From an uncultured Flavobacteriaceae bacterium (GTDB taxonomy: Bacteria; Bacteroidota; Bacteroidia; Flavobacteriales; Flavobacteriaceae), in NCBI GenBank assembly GCA_913044085.1, contig CAJWNW010000004.1:1-31829 (forward strand): 31,829 bases of DNA. The letters are read 5' to 3'. The notes beneath the pieces are model-generated. The model was not told the DNA's origin. It did no database searches and saw nothing but the letters and a program-made list of their open reading frames with translations. This document shows, piece by piece, positions 23,533 through 30,929 of this stretch; position 1 is the first letter of the stretch; each line of letters starts with the position of its first letter. The position numbers and the translations under genes are program-made.

Positions 23533-24573
23533 GTGAGTGTAGTAAAAAAAGACATAAGAGCGCTATCAAAAGATGATTTGATGGCCTTTTTCACCCAAAA
23601 TTCAGCGAAAGCTTTTCGGGGGAAACAAGTTTATGAATGGCTTTGGAAAAAGGGCGTACATCGTTTTGAGGATATGACCAATATTTCAATACAAAATAGG
23701 CAATTGCTTGAAGCCTCTTTTACAATCAATCACATCGAAGTGGATACCATGCAACGCAGCAGCGATGGCACGGTTAAAAATGCTGTGCGCCTTCATGATG
23801 GTCTTATTGTAGAATCGGTTTTAATTCCTACGGCCAAGCGCACTACAGCTTGTGTGTCTTCGCAAGTAGGTTGTAGTTTAGATTGTAAATTTTGCGCGAC
23901 TTCAAGGCTTAAACGCATGCGAAATCTAAATCCCGATGAAATTTATGATCAAGTGGTTGCCATTGATAAACAAAGCCGTCTTTATCATAATAAAAAGCTC
24001 ACAAATATTGTATTTATGGGGATGGGAGAACCTCTCATGAATTACAATAATGTTTTAAAAGCCATTGATAAAATCACTTCAGATGAAGGCTTGGGGATGT
24101 CTCCGAAACGCATTGTTGTTTCTACTTCTGGAATCCCAAAAATGATAAAAAAAATGGCTGAAGATGCCGTTAAATTTAACCTTGCAGTTTCTTTACACTC
24201 GGCCATTGATGAGGTTCGGACTCAAATCATGCCTTTTAACAAATCATTTCCATTAAAGGAATTGCGGGAAGCTTTAGAATTTTGGTATGCCAAGACCAAG
24301 CGAAGAATAACCTACGAGTATGTTGTTTGGGAAGGTGTCAATGATAAGACCAAAGACATTTTAGCGTTGATTGATTTTTGCAAATTTGCCCCTAGTAAGG
24401 TCAATCTTATTGAATACAATCCCATTGATGATGGCGTTTTTCAACAAGCCAAACCTTCGGTTATTGATCAGTATGTATCTATGTTAGAAGCTAAAAACAT
24501 TACTGTTACAGTGCGACGTTCAAGAGGGAAAGACATCGATGCGGCTTGTGGTCAGTTGGCCAATAAAGCCTAA
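23533..24573 (+). CDS. rlmN: 23S rRNA (adenine(2503)-C2)-methyltransferase, radical SAM
   Basis: 346 residues. It methylates C2 of A2503 in 23S rRNA and A37 in some tRNAs. The radical-SAM cluster motif is C114-x3-C118-x2-C121 in GCSLDCKFCATS. The second catalytic cysteine that carries the transferred methyl is C339 in DAACGQLA. Also typical are KAFRGKQVYEWLWKKG, NIVFMGMGEPLMNYNN, RIVVSTSGIPKMI, AVSLHSAIDEVR and VNLIEYNPI. The start is GTG at 23533, the only good candidate ahead of the conserved N-domain. The Cfr resistance relative is unlikely given the A2503-C2 RlmN-type motifs. The terminator just upstream is discussed separately. Confidence 0.96.
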   Translation: MSVVKKDIRALSKDDLMAFFTQNSAKAFRGKQVYEWLWKKGVHRFEDMTNISIQNRQLLEASFTINHIEVDTMQRSSDGTVKNAVRLHDGLIVESVLIPTAKRTTACVSSQVGCSLDCKFCATSRLKRMRNLNPDEIYDQVVAIDKQSRLYHNKKLTNIVFMGMGEPLMNYNNVLKAIDKITSDEGLGMSPKRIVVSTSGIPKMIKKMAEDAVKFNLAVSLHSAIDEVRTQIMPFNKSFPLKELREALEFWYAKTKRRITYEYVVWEGVNDKTKDILALIDFCKFAPSKVNLIEYNPIDDGVFQQAKPSVIDQYVSMLEAKNITVTVRRSRGKDIDAACGQLANKA

Positions 24574-24575
24574 TG

Positions 24576-25613
24576 TTATGGGGATGGATTAGGAATTTTA
24601 GAGTGAATCGCGTTGATCTCTCTAAGCATGTCTTCATTTAATTTTATATTGATGCTGTCAATATTTTCTTTTAATTGTTCTACTGTAGTGGCTCCAATGA
24701 TATTACTTGTCACAAATGGACGCCCGTTCACAAATGCTAAGGCCATGCTGGTAAGAGACAAACCCGATTCTTTGGCAAGATTGAGATAGGCTTTTGTCGC
24801 TTCTGTTGCTTGTTCACTACTGTATCTTGCAAACCTTGGGAATAAATTCAATCGTGCATTTTTCGCTGCGGTTCCCTCAATATATTTACCTGATAAAACC
24901 CCAAAAGCCAGTGGCGAATAGGCTAAAAGACCCATGTTTTCCCTTAAGGAAATTTCAGCTAAATCGCCTTCAAAAACCCTGTTCAATAAGGAATAGGCAT
25001 TCTGAATGGTGCTTATTTTGGGAAGCTTGTCCTTCCGTACTTCTTCTAAATAACGCATACTTCCCCAACTTTTTTCATTGGATAGGCCATAGGCTCTAAT
25101 TTTTCCAGCTTTCACAAGTGCATTGAGTTCGTGAAGGACTTCATTAAAATTATCTATCCAAGGGTCTTTTGGACTGGGCTTAAAATCACGCACCCCAAAG
25201 GTGTTTGTATGTCGTTCTGGCCAATGCAGCTGGTATAAATCGATGTAATCTGTTTGCAGTCTTTTCAATTCTAAATCAATGGCCTGTTTGATAGCATCGC
25301 CCTTAAATCCAGTCGTTCGAATGTGCGCGGTATAATCTCCAGGCCCTGCAATTTTACTAGCCAAAACAACTTTACCTCTATTTTGCCTTTGCTTAAACCA
25401 ATTTCCAATGATCTTACTTGTACGCCCCTGGGTTTCTTTGGTTGCTGGGACCGGGTAGAGTTCTGCAGTGTCAAAAAAATTAACCCCTTTTTCAACAGCA
25501 TAATCCATTTGAGCGAAACCATCGGCTTCGGTATTTTGGTTGCCCCAGGTCATGGTGCCTAAGCATATTTTACTGACTTTTATGTCTGAATTTGGAAGCG
25601 TTGTGTATTCCAT
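24576..25613 (-). CDS. Tas-like NADP(H)-dependent aldo/keto reductase
   Basis: 345 residues, (beta/alpha)8 barrel. The catalytic tetrad is D48, Y53, K87 and H130 (in FFDTAELYPVP, ASKIAG and LYQLHWPER). The run LGTMTWGNQNTEADGF near the start, TIQNAYSLLNRVFE, LLAYSPLAFGVLSGKY and TSNIIGATTVEQLKENI all follow E. coli Tas closely over the full length. Tas was found as a suppressor of tyrosine auxotrophy in E. coli, a curious link given the nearby tyrA, but most members reduce assorted aldehydes. The ATG overlaps the stop of the OmpA-like gene by one base. The stop lies 2 bases from the convergent rlmN stop. Confidence 0.9.
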   Translation of the reverse strand: MEYTTLPNSDIKVSKICLGTMTWGNQNTEADGFAQMDYAVEKGVNFFDTAELYPVPATKETQGRTSKIIGNWFKQRQNRGKVVLASKIAGPGDYTAHIRTTGFKGDAIKQAIDLELKRLQTDYIDLYQLHWPERHTNTFGVRDFKPSPKDPWIDNFNEVLHELNALVKAGKIRAYGLSNEKSWGSMRYLEEVRKDKLPKISTIQNAYSLLNRVFEGDLAEISLRENMGLLAYSPLAFGVLSGKYIEGTAAKNARLNLFPRFARYSSEQATEATKAYLNLAKESGLSLTSMALAFVNGRPFVTSNIIGATTVEQLKENIDSINIKLNEDMLREINAIHSKIPNPSP

Positions 25614-26572
25614 TAATTCCCATTTAAAAGTTTAGAAATTTCATCGAGTTTGGGGGTTAAAACCACTTCAATACGTCTGTTTTTGGCTTTACCTGCAGCG
25701 GTGTCATTGCTTTCCACAGGCGCATATTCGCTTCGCCCTGCTGCCGTTAAATTATTGAGTGAAATGGCTTTATTTTCACTTAAAATTGATATAATGGCCG
25801 TGGCGCGTTTGGTAGATAAATCCCAATTATTTGCAATTTTCCCACCGTTTGAGAAAGGGACATTGTCTGTATGGCCTTCAATCAAAACAGCAATATCAGG
25901 ATTTTCTGCAAGCACACTACCTAACTGCTCAATGGCATTTCGACCCTGATTTCCAACAGACCAACTCCCAGATTTGAACAACAGTTTGTTTTCCATAGAA
26001 ACATAGACTTTGCCATCGCGTTGTTCTACACTTAGACCTTTTCCCTCAAAAGCAATCAGCGCTTTGGAAATCGCATTTTTTAAATCGGTCATGGCTTGGT
26101 CTTTGGCTGTAATTAGCGCTTCAAGTTCAGCGATGCGTTCGGAACGCTCCTGCATATCTGCTTCCAATCGCATCAAGCGCTCATTTTCTAATGCGAGGGC
26201 TTCTTCTTTAAGCGCTAGCGCTTCTAAAAGGGCTCTATTTTTTTTCGCATTTTCTTCAAGAGCTTTAGAACTGTTTTGCTCAAGGGCAGCGTAAGCTGCA
26301 TTTAATTGATTGTAATTTTTTTGGAGCATTCCCAAATCCTTCTCAAACTGATCTCTTTCATTTTGGGTGGCATCATACCTCGCTTGTAATGCATTCAATT
26401 GCGCTTGCAGTTTATTTTTTTCACCAATTTCATTGCTGTTATTGGATGCCAATGCATCATAATCAGATTTGAGTTGTCGGTATTTTACATCCAGTTCATT
26501 GAATGATTTTGAGGAAACGCAAGCTGTTGTGTTCAAAACAACAAGCATCAGAAGAATGATTTTTTTTTGCAT
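25613..26572 (-). CDS. OmpA family lipoprotein with coiled coil
   Basis: 319 residues. The signal MQKKIILLMLVVLNTTACVSS has lipobox TTAC, so it is a lipoprotein. Residues about 25-175 are a long heptad-rich coiled coil (Leu, Ala, Glu and Lys rich). Residues about 195-310 form an OmpA-like peptidoglycan-binding domain with LLFKSGSWSV, IEGHTDNVPFSNGG, NWDLSTKRATAIISIL and AAGRSEYAPVESNDTA, ending NRRIEVVLTP. The Asp and Arg residues that bind diaminopimelate (GHTDN and NRR) are present. It probably tethers the envelope to peptidoglycan. The flagellar MotB type is unlikely because there is no transmembrane proton channel helix. It lies 3 bases downstream of xth. Confidence 0.93.
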   Translation of the reverse strand: MQKKIILLMLVVLNTTACVSSKSFNELDVKYRQLKSDYDALASNNSNEIGEKNKLQAQLNALQARYDATQNERDQFEKDLGMLQKNYNQLNAAYAALEQNSSKALEENAKKNRALLEALALKEEALALENERLMRLEADMQERSERIAELEALITAKDQAMTDLKNAISKALIAFEGKGLSVEQRDGKVYVSMENKLLFKSGSWSVGNQGRNAIEQLGSVLAENPDIAVLIEGHTDNVPFSNGGKIANNWDLSTKRATAIISILSENKAISLNNLTAAGRSEYAPVESNDTAAGKAKNRRIEVVLTPKLDEISKLLNGN

Positions 26573-26575
26573 GAT

Positions 26576-27343
26576 TTAATTTGTTTTTAATTCCAATAAG
26601 ACCGGACAATGATCGCTGTGTACGGCTTCTTTTAAAATGAGTGCCCGCTTTATCTTCTGTTTTAAAGTATCAGAAACAAGGGTGTAATCTAGCCGCCACC
26701 CTTTGTTATTGGCCCTAGAATTTGCGCGGTAACTCCACCAGCTATATTGGTGAGGTTCTGTGTTTAAAGCACGAAAGGCGTCTGTAAAGCCACTCTTTAA
26801 AAAAGCACCCATCCAAGCCCTTTCTTCTGGCAAAAATCCGGATACGTTTTTATTGCGTACTGGGTCGTGAATATCAATGGCTTCATGGCAAATGTTGTAA
26901 TCGCCACAAATCACAAGATTTGATTTTTCTTTTTTTAGTTCATCAATATAAGCTCTAAATAAATCCATGTATTCAAACTTATGTTCCAAACGTTGGATAT
27001 TGGTTCCTGAGGGTAAATACAAACTCATAATGGAAACTTCAGGGAAATCTACGCGAAGATTTCTTCCCTCAAAATCCATAGAGGCAATGCCAGTTCCATA
27101 AATTATATTTTGAGGTTTTTTTTTGCATAAAATGGCCACCCCGCTATATCCTTTTTTTTGTGCACTGAACCAATAGTGGTAAGGGTAGCCTGCCGCTTCA
27201 AAAAGGCCTAGATCAAGTTGCTCTTTTTGCGCTTTAATTTCTTGTAAACAGATCACGTCAGGATCAGCAGCTACCAGCCATTCCACAAATCCCTTTTTTA
27301 CAGCTGCCCGAATGCCATTTACATTGTATGAGATGATTTTCAT
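26576..27343 (-). CDS. xth: Exodeoxyribonuclease III
   Basis: 255 residues, AP endonuclease and 3'-5' exonuclease of the exonuclease III family, acting in base excision repair. Active-site residues are visible: N7 in YNVNGIRAA, E35 in CLQEIKAQ, D148 and N150 in CGDYNICHEAIDIHDP, and D244 and H245 in SDHCPVLLEL, with RLDYTLVS before them. It is the first gene of the xth / ompA-like / aldo-keto reductase string, separated by a 3-base gap and a 1-base overlap. The divergent region upstream holds a 26-bp palindrome. Confidence 0.96.
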   Translation of the reverse strand: MKIISYNVNGIRAAVKKGFVEWLVAADPDVICLQEIKAQKEQLDLGLFEAAGYPYHYWFSAQKKGYSGVAILCKKKPQNIIYGTGIASMDFEGRNLRVDFPEVSIMSLYLPSGTNIQRLEHKFEYMDLFRAYIDELKKEKSNLVICGDYNICHEAIDIHDPVRNKNVSGFLPEERAWMGAFLKSGFTDAFRALNTEPHQYSWWSYRANSRANNKGWRLDYTLVSDTLKQKIKRALILKEAVHSDHCPVLLELKTN

Positions 27344-27383
27344 CAGATTGGTACTATAATTTTAGCTAAAATAATTAAAGCCT

Positions 27384-27391
27384 TACTTTTA
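27384..27391 (+). promoter_or_regulatory. Weak -7-like box before the large exported-protein gene
   Basis: TACTTTTA is one base off TAnnTTTG. It would place transcription start at or just inside the palindrome at 27395-27420. No -33 TTG is seen at proper spacing. Confidence 0.3.
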
Positions 27392-27394
27392 CAC

Positions 27395-27420
27395 TAAATA
27401 AAAATGGCCATTTTTATTTA
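27395..27420. promoter_or_regulatory. 26-bp perfect palindrome between divergent xth and the large exported-protein gene
   Basis: The 13-base arm TAAATAAAAATGG is followed directly by its exact reverse complement, with no spacer. It lies 47 bases before the ATG at 27467. With no loop and no long T-tract it is a poor terminator. An operator or cruciform-prone site in the divergent control region is more likely. AT-rich composition raises the chance of coincidence, though the GGCC centre does not. Confidence 0.48.
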
Positions 27421-27466
27421 AAACTATCAACAAAATATTTTAGTGATATTGAAGTTTAAACATAGC

Positions 27467-30400
27467 ATGCGCTTATTAAATACTTTCATTTTATTGTTGT
27501 CTTTTTTTTGGTCTTGGTCACAAGTTGAAGAACCGCTGATTCAATCAAAAAAAATAGCCGTTAAAGCGCAGTTAGTTTTGGACAGTGTTGGGGTCAATTC
27601 TTCTTATTTCAAAGTGCTAGATTTACAAAATAAGCCGCTGGCAGATTCGCTTTATACAATGGATTATAACACGGCTGTTTTAAGCTTTAAGCCTGCTGCA
27701 TTGGATTTAGACTCTGTTAAGGTTCAGTATTTGAGGTTCCCAGATTTTATTACCCGTACTTACAAACAATTAGACACAGCCGTTATTGTAAACTCTACGG
27801 GTTTGCCAAGCAAGTTGTATCAACTTTCTAGGCCCAACGAGGATCGAGGCCCTATCCCATTTGATGGTTTAATAACTTCGGGAAGTCTTTCAAGAGGCGT
27901 GACCATTGGCAACAATCAGAATTCTGTATTAAACAGTGAATTAGACCTTCAAATTAGTGGGAAACTAAACGAAAAAGTTACGCTCAGAGCTTCCATACAA
28001 GACGCTAATATTCCATTGCAACAAAGTGGATATTCACAGCGTTTAGACGAATTTGATCAAGTTTTTATTGAAGCCTTTACAGACCGATGGTCCATAAGAG
28101 CCGGCGATATTGACTTAGAGAATTCAAGCTCTTATTTTGCTGAATTTTCTAAGCGTGTCCAAGGCTTGTTGGTGCGTTCTCGTTTTAAATCTAACACATC
28201 AGAAACTTCTGCTTTTGTCTCTGGCGCCTTGGTGAGAGGCCAGTTCGTCAGAAGTCAATTTACGGCTCAAGAGGGCAATCAAGGCCCCTACAAGTTAAAG
28301 GGTCCTGACAATGAATTGTTTGTGTTGATTGTTTCTGGCAGTGAAACCGTATACGTGAATGGTTTGGCGCTAGAACGCGGCGCTACCAATGATTATATTA
28401 TCGATTACAATGCCGGAGAAATTGTATTTAATCCAACATTTCCTATTAATTCAGAAATGCGTATTACGGTAGATTATCAGTACAGTGAGAGAAATTACAC
28501 CCGTTTTGTTGGATATGCTGGAGGACAATTTAGCACTAAAAAGTTTCAGCTAGGAATGTCATTTTACAATGAAAATGACTTGAAAAACCAACCGCTTCAG
28601 CAAAACTTAAGCAACGCCCAAGCGGATATTTTATCACAGGCTGGAGACGACAGGTCTTTAATGACAGCCCCCTCAGCCAGCCCACAAGAATTTTCTGAAA
28701 ATCGGATTTTATATAAAAAAGAGCTTGTAAATGGTCAGGATATCTTTGTGTTTTCTAACAATCCAGATGACGATTTATACCAAGTTAATTTTTTGTCGGT
28801 AGGTAATCAGCAGGGAGATTATATATTGGTCAATTCCAGTTCCATTTCAAATATCTATGAGTACATTGCTCCAATTTCTGGGCAACCACAGGGGAATTAT
28901 GCACCTATTGTACAATTAGTGGCACCAGTAAAATTGCAATTGGCAGTCCTTAATGGACGCTACAATCCCTCCAAAAAAACACAACTTGACTTTGAACTGG
29001 CTGCCAGCCGAAACGATTTAAATTTATTCTCGAACTTATCAGACAGCAATAACGATGGTTTGGCTGCCCGCTATGATATGACGCATCAGTTGTTGCGTTC
29101 TTTGAAGGGTTGGACCATTGATCTTTTTTCAGGGTTAGACTATATTCATAAAGATTTTAGGAATATACAAACCCTTTACAATCCAGAATTCAATAGAGAT
29201 TGGAACCTCGACAACCCTTTGGGAAACGGAATTGCCTCAGAAATGGGAACTCAGTTGTTTGCGAAAAATGCTATTGCCTTATCAAAAGCTGAGCTAGGGC
29301 AAATTAATTATGCTTTTCAGTATTTGAATTTCTCTAAAAACTACAGCGGTAACCGCCATCTTTTGAGGGCTAATTTGAAAGCAGATAAACTAGAATTTCA
29401 AACCCATTCGAGTGTTTTAAAAACAAATAGCAATCGTACATCTTCCAATTTTTTAAGATCTATATCTCAATTAAAATACCAGGTGGGGAAGTTCTGGCCT
29501 GGGATGAAATTCTCAACTGAAAACAATAAAATCGTTTCACAGATTGACAGCCAATTGGATTCACTCAGTCAAAAATTTTCTTCTTACGAAGGGTTTTTAG
29601 GCGTTGGTGATTCTACCAAAGTTTTTGTAAAAGTTGGATATGTTCACCGCGTTAATGACAGTGTTCAAGATAACCGTTTACAACGCGTTAATCAGTCGGA
29701 CACCTATTACTTAAATTCTAAATTAATCTCCTCGAAAAACACGGATTTAAGTCTGTTTGTCAATTACCGCCTTTTTAATTTAAAGACACAAGACCAATCG
29801 CTTCAAAAGTCTTTAAACTCTAGGATTTTTTACAACCAAAGTTTCCTTAAAAATCTAATGCAATGGCAAACCGTTTATGAAACCAATTCTGGGCGATTGC
29901 CACAACAGGATTTTACCTATGTTGAGGTAGAGCCTGGCCGTGGTTCTTTTGTTTGGTTCGATTACAATGACAATGGGATTCAAGAACTTGAAGAATTTGA
30001 AGTGGCGCAGTTTCAAGATCAAGCGACCTATATACGTGTACTACTGCCCAATCAAGTTTTTATCAGAACCCATCAAAACCGCTTGAGTCAATCGCTTACT
30101 TTCGACCCTATACAATGGGCAAATTCAAGTAATAAACGTCAAAAATTTTGGGCCCATTTTTATAATTTGACAACTTATCTCATAGATCGAAAAGATCGAA
30201 ATGCATTTCAGAATATTAATTTAAATCCATTTAAATCTGAGTCAGGACAACAAATGGGATTGCAGTCTAATTTTAGAAATCAATTGTTTTTTAACCGCGG
30301 AAAACAACACTTTACAATGTCTTACAGTTATTTTGATACCGAGTTAAAAAATGTACTTTCTTTTGGTGCTATCACTCAAAAGGGATCTGGCCATCAATTT

Positions 30401-30904
30401 AATTTTACACACAAGATTCAGAATCAATGGCTTTTGAATTTTCAGACAAATATTAAAAGCAATAGAGCTACTAGTGAAAATTTCACATCAAGAAATTATG
30501 ATTTAGATCAGTGGCTTGTGAGTCCAAAAGTGTCGTATTTGTTGGACGACAATAAGCGCTTTGATTTGTTTTACCAATTTCATAAAAAAAACAATTTAAT
30601 TCTCGGACAGGAAATTTTAGAGCAACACAAGTTGGGTGTTTCTGCTGTTCTCACTCAAAATCAAAAGGCAGCCATTTCTGCTGAGTTAAATTATTTTTCC
30701 AATAATTTCCGGGGGAATGCCAACAACCCCGTAGCTTATCAAATGATGGAGGGGCTTCAGCCTGGAATAAATTTCACATGGTCCCTCATTGTCCAAAAAC
30801 GCTTGACAAAATATTTGGATTTAAATTTGAATTATTTTGGTCGTAAAACAGAAACAAGTCAGACCATTCACACGGGAACGGTTCAATTAAAGGCGTATTT
30901 CTGA
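27467..30904 (+). CDS. Large exported outer-membrane-type protein of unknown function
   Basis: 1145 residues from ATG 27467. That start gives a clean signal peptide (MRLLNTFILLLSFFWSWSQ). A GTG at 27443 would add eight charged residues and is less likely. The N-terminal part (about 20-140) is Ig-like. About 150-350 contains VTIGNNQNSVLNSELDLQIS, WSIRAGDIDLENSSSYFAEF and DYIIDYNAGEIVFNPTFPI, patterns like those seen in SprA-type translocon proteins and other large Bacteroidota barrels. From about 360 to the end there are many amphipathic strands rich in Asn, Gln, Ser, Phe and Tyr. It ends TGTVQLKAYF, consistent with a terminal barrel strand. I recognise no enzyme motif. Full SprA is about twice this size, so it is not SprA itself. 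Confidence 0.78.
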   Translation: MRLLNTFILLLSFFWSWSQVEEPLIQSKKIAVKAQLVLDSVGVNSSYFKVLDLQNKPLADSLYTMDYNTAVLSFKPAALDLDSVKVQYLRFPDFITRTYKQLDTAVIVNSTGLPSKLYQLSRPNEDRGPIPFDGLITSGSLSRGVTIGNNQNSVLNSELDLQISGKLNEKVTLRASIQDANIPLQQSGYSQRLDEFDQVFIEAFTDRWSIRAGDIDLENSSSYFAEFSKRVQGLLVRSRFKSNTSETSAFVSGALVRGQFVRSQFTAQEGNQGPYKLKGPDNELFVLIVSGSETVYVNGLALERGATNDYIIDYNAGEIVFNPTFPINSEMRITVDYQYSERNYTRFVGYAGGQFSTKKFQLGMSFYNENDLKNQPLQQNLSNAQADILSQAGDDRSLMTAPSASPQEFSENRILYKKELVNGQDIFVFSNNPDDDLYQVNFLSVGNQQGDYILVNSSSISNIYEYIAPISGQPQGNYAPIVQLVAPVKLQLAVLNGRYNPSKKTQLDFELAASRNDLNLFSNLSDSNNDGLAARYDMTHQLLRSLKGWTIDLFSGLDYIHKDFRNIQTLYNPEFNRDWNLDNPLGNGIASEMGTQLFAKNAIALSKAELGQINYAFQYLNFSKNYSGNRHLLRANLKADKLEFQTHSSVLKTNSNRTSSNFLRSISQLKYQVGKFWPGMKFSTENNKIVSQIDSQLDSLSQKFSSYEGFLGVGDSTKVFVKVGYVHRVNDSVQDNRLQRVNQSDTYYLNSKLISSKNTDLSLFVNYRLFNLKTQDQSLQKSLNSRIFYNQSFLKNLMQWQTVYETNSGRLPQQDFTYVEVEPGRGSFVWFDYNDNGIQELEEFEVAQFQDQATYIRVLLPNQVFIRTHQNRLSQSLTFDPIQWANSSNKRQKFWAHFYNLTTYLIDRKDRNAFQNINLNPFKSESGQQMGLQSNFRNQLFFNRGKQHFTMSYSYFDTELKNVLSFGAITQKGSGHQFNFTHKIQNQWLLNFQTNIKSNRATSENFTSRNYDLDQWLVSPKVSYLLDDNKRFDLFYQFHKKNNLILGQEILEQHKLGVSAVLTQNQKAAISAELNYFSNNFRGNANNPVAYQMMEGLQPGINFTWSLIVQKRLTKYLDLNLNYFGRKTETSQTIHTGTVQLKAYF

Positions 30905-30929
30905 TTTTTAGACTACTGCTTATAGCTGT

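Noticed and set aside
25650..26294. Long plus-strand open frames opposite the OmpA-like gene
   Set aside because: They are antisense shadows of its biased Leu/Ala/Glu coiled-coil composition. They have no recognisable domain or promoter.
27443..27466. GTG as start of the large exported protein
   Set aside because: It adds eight residues before a complete signal peptide that already begins at the ATG 27467.
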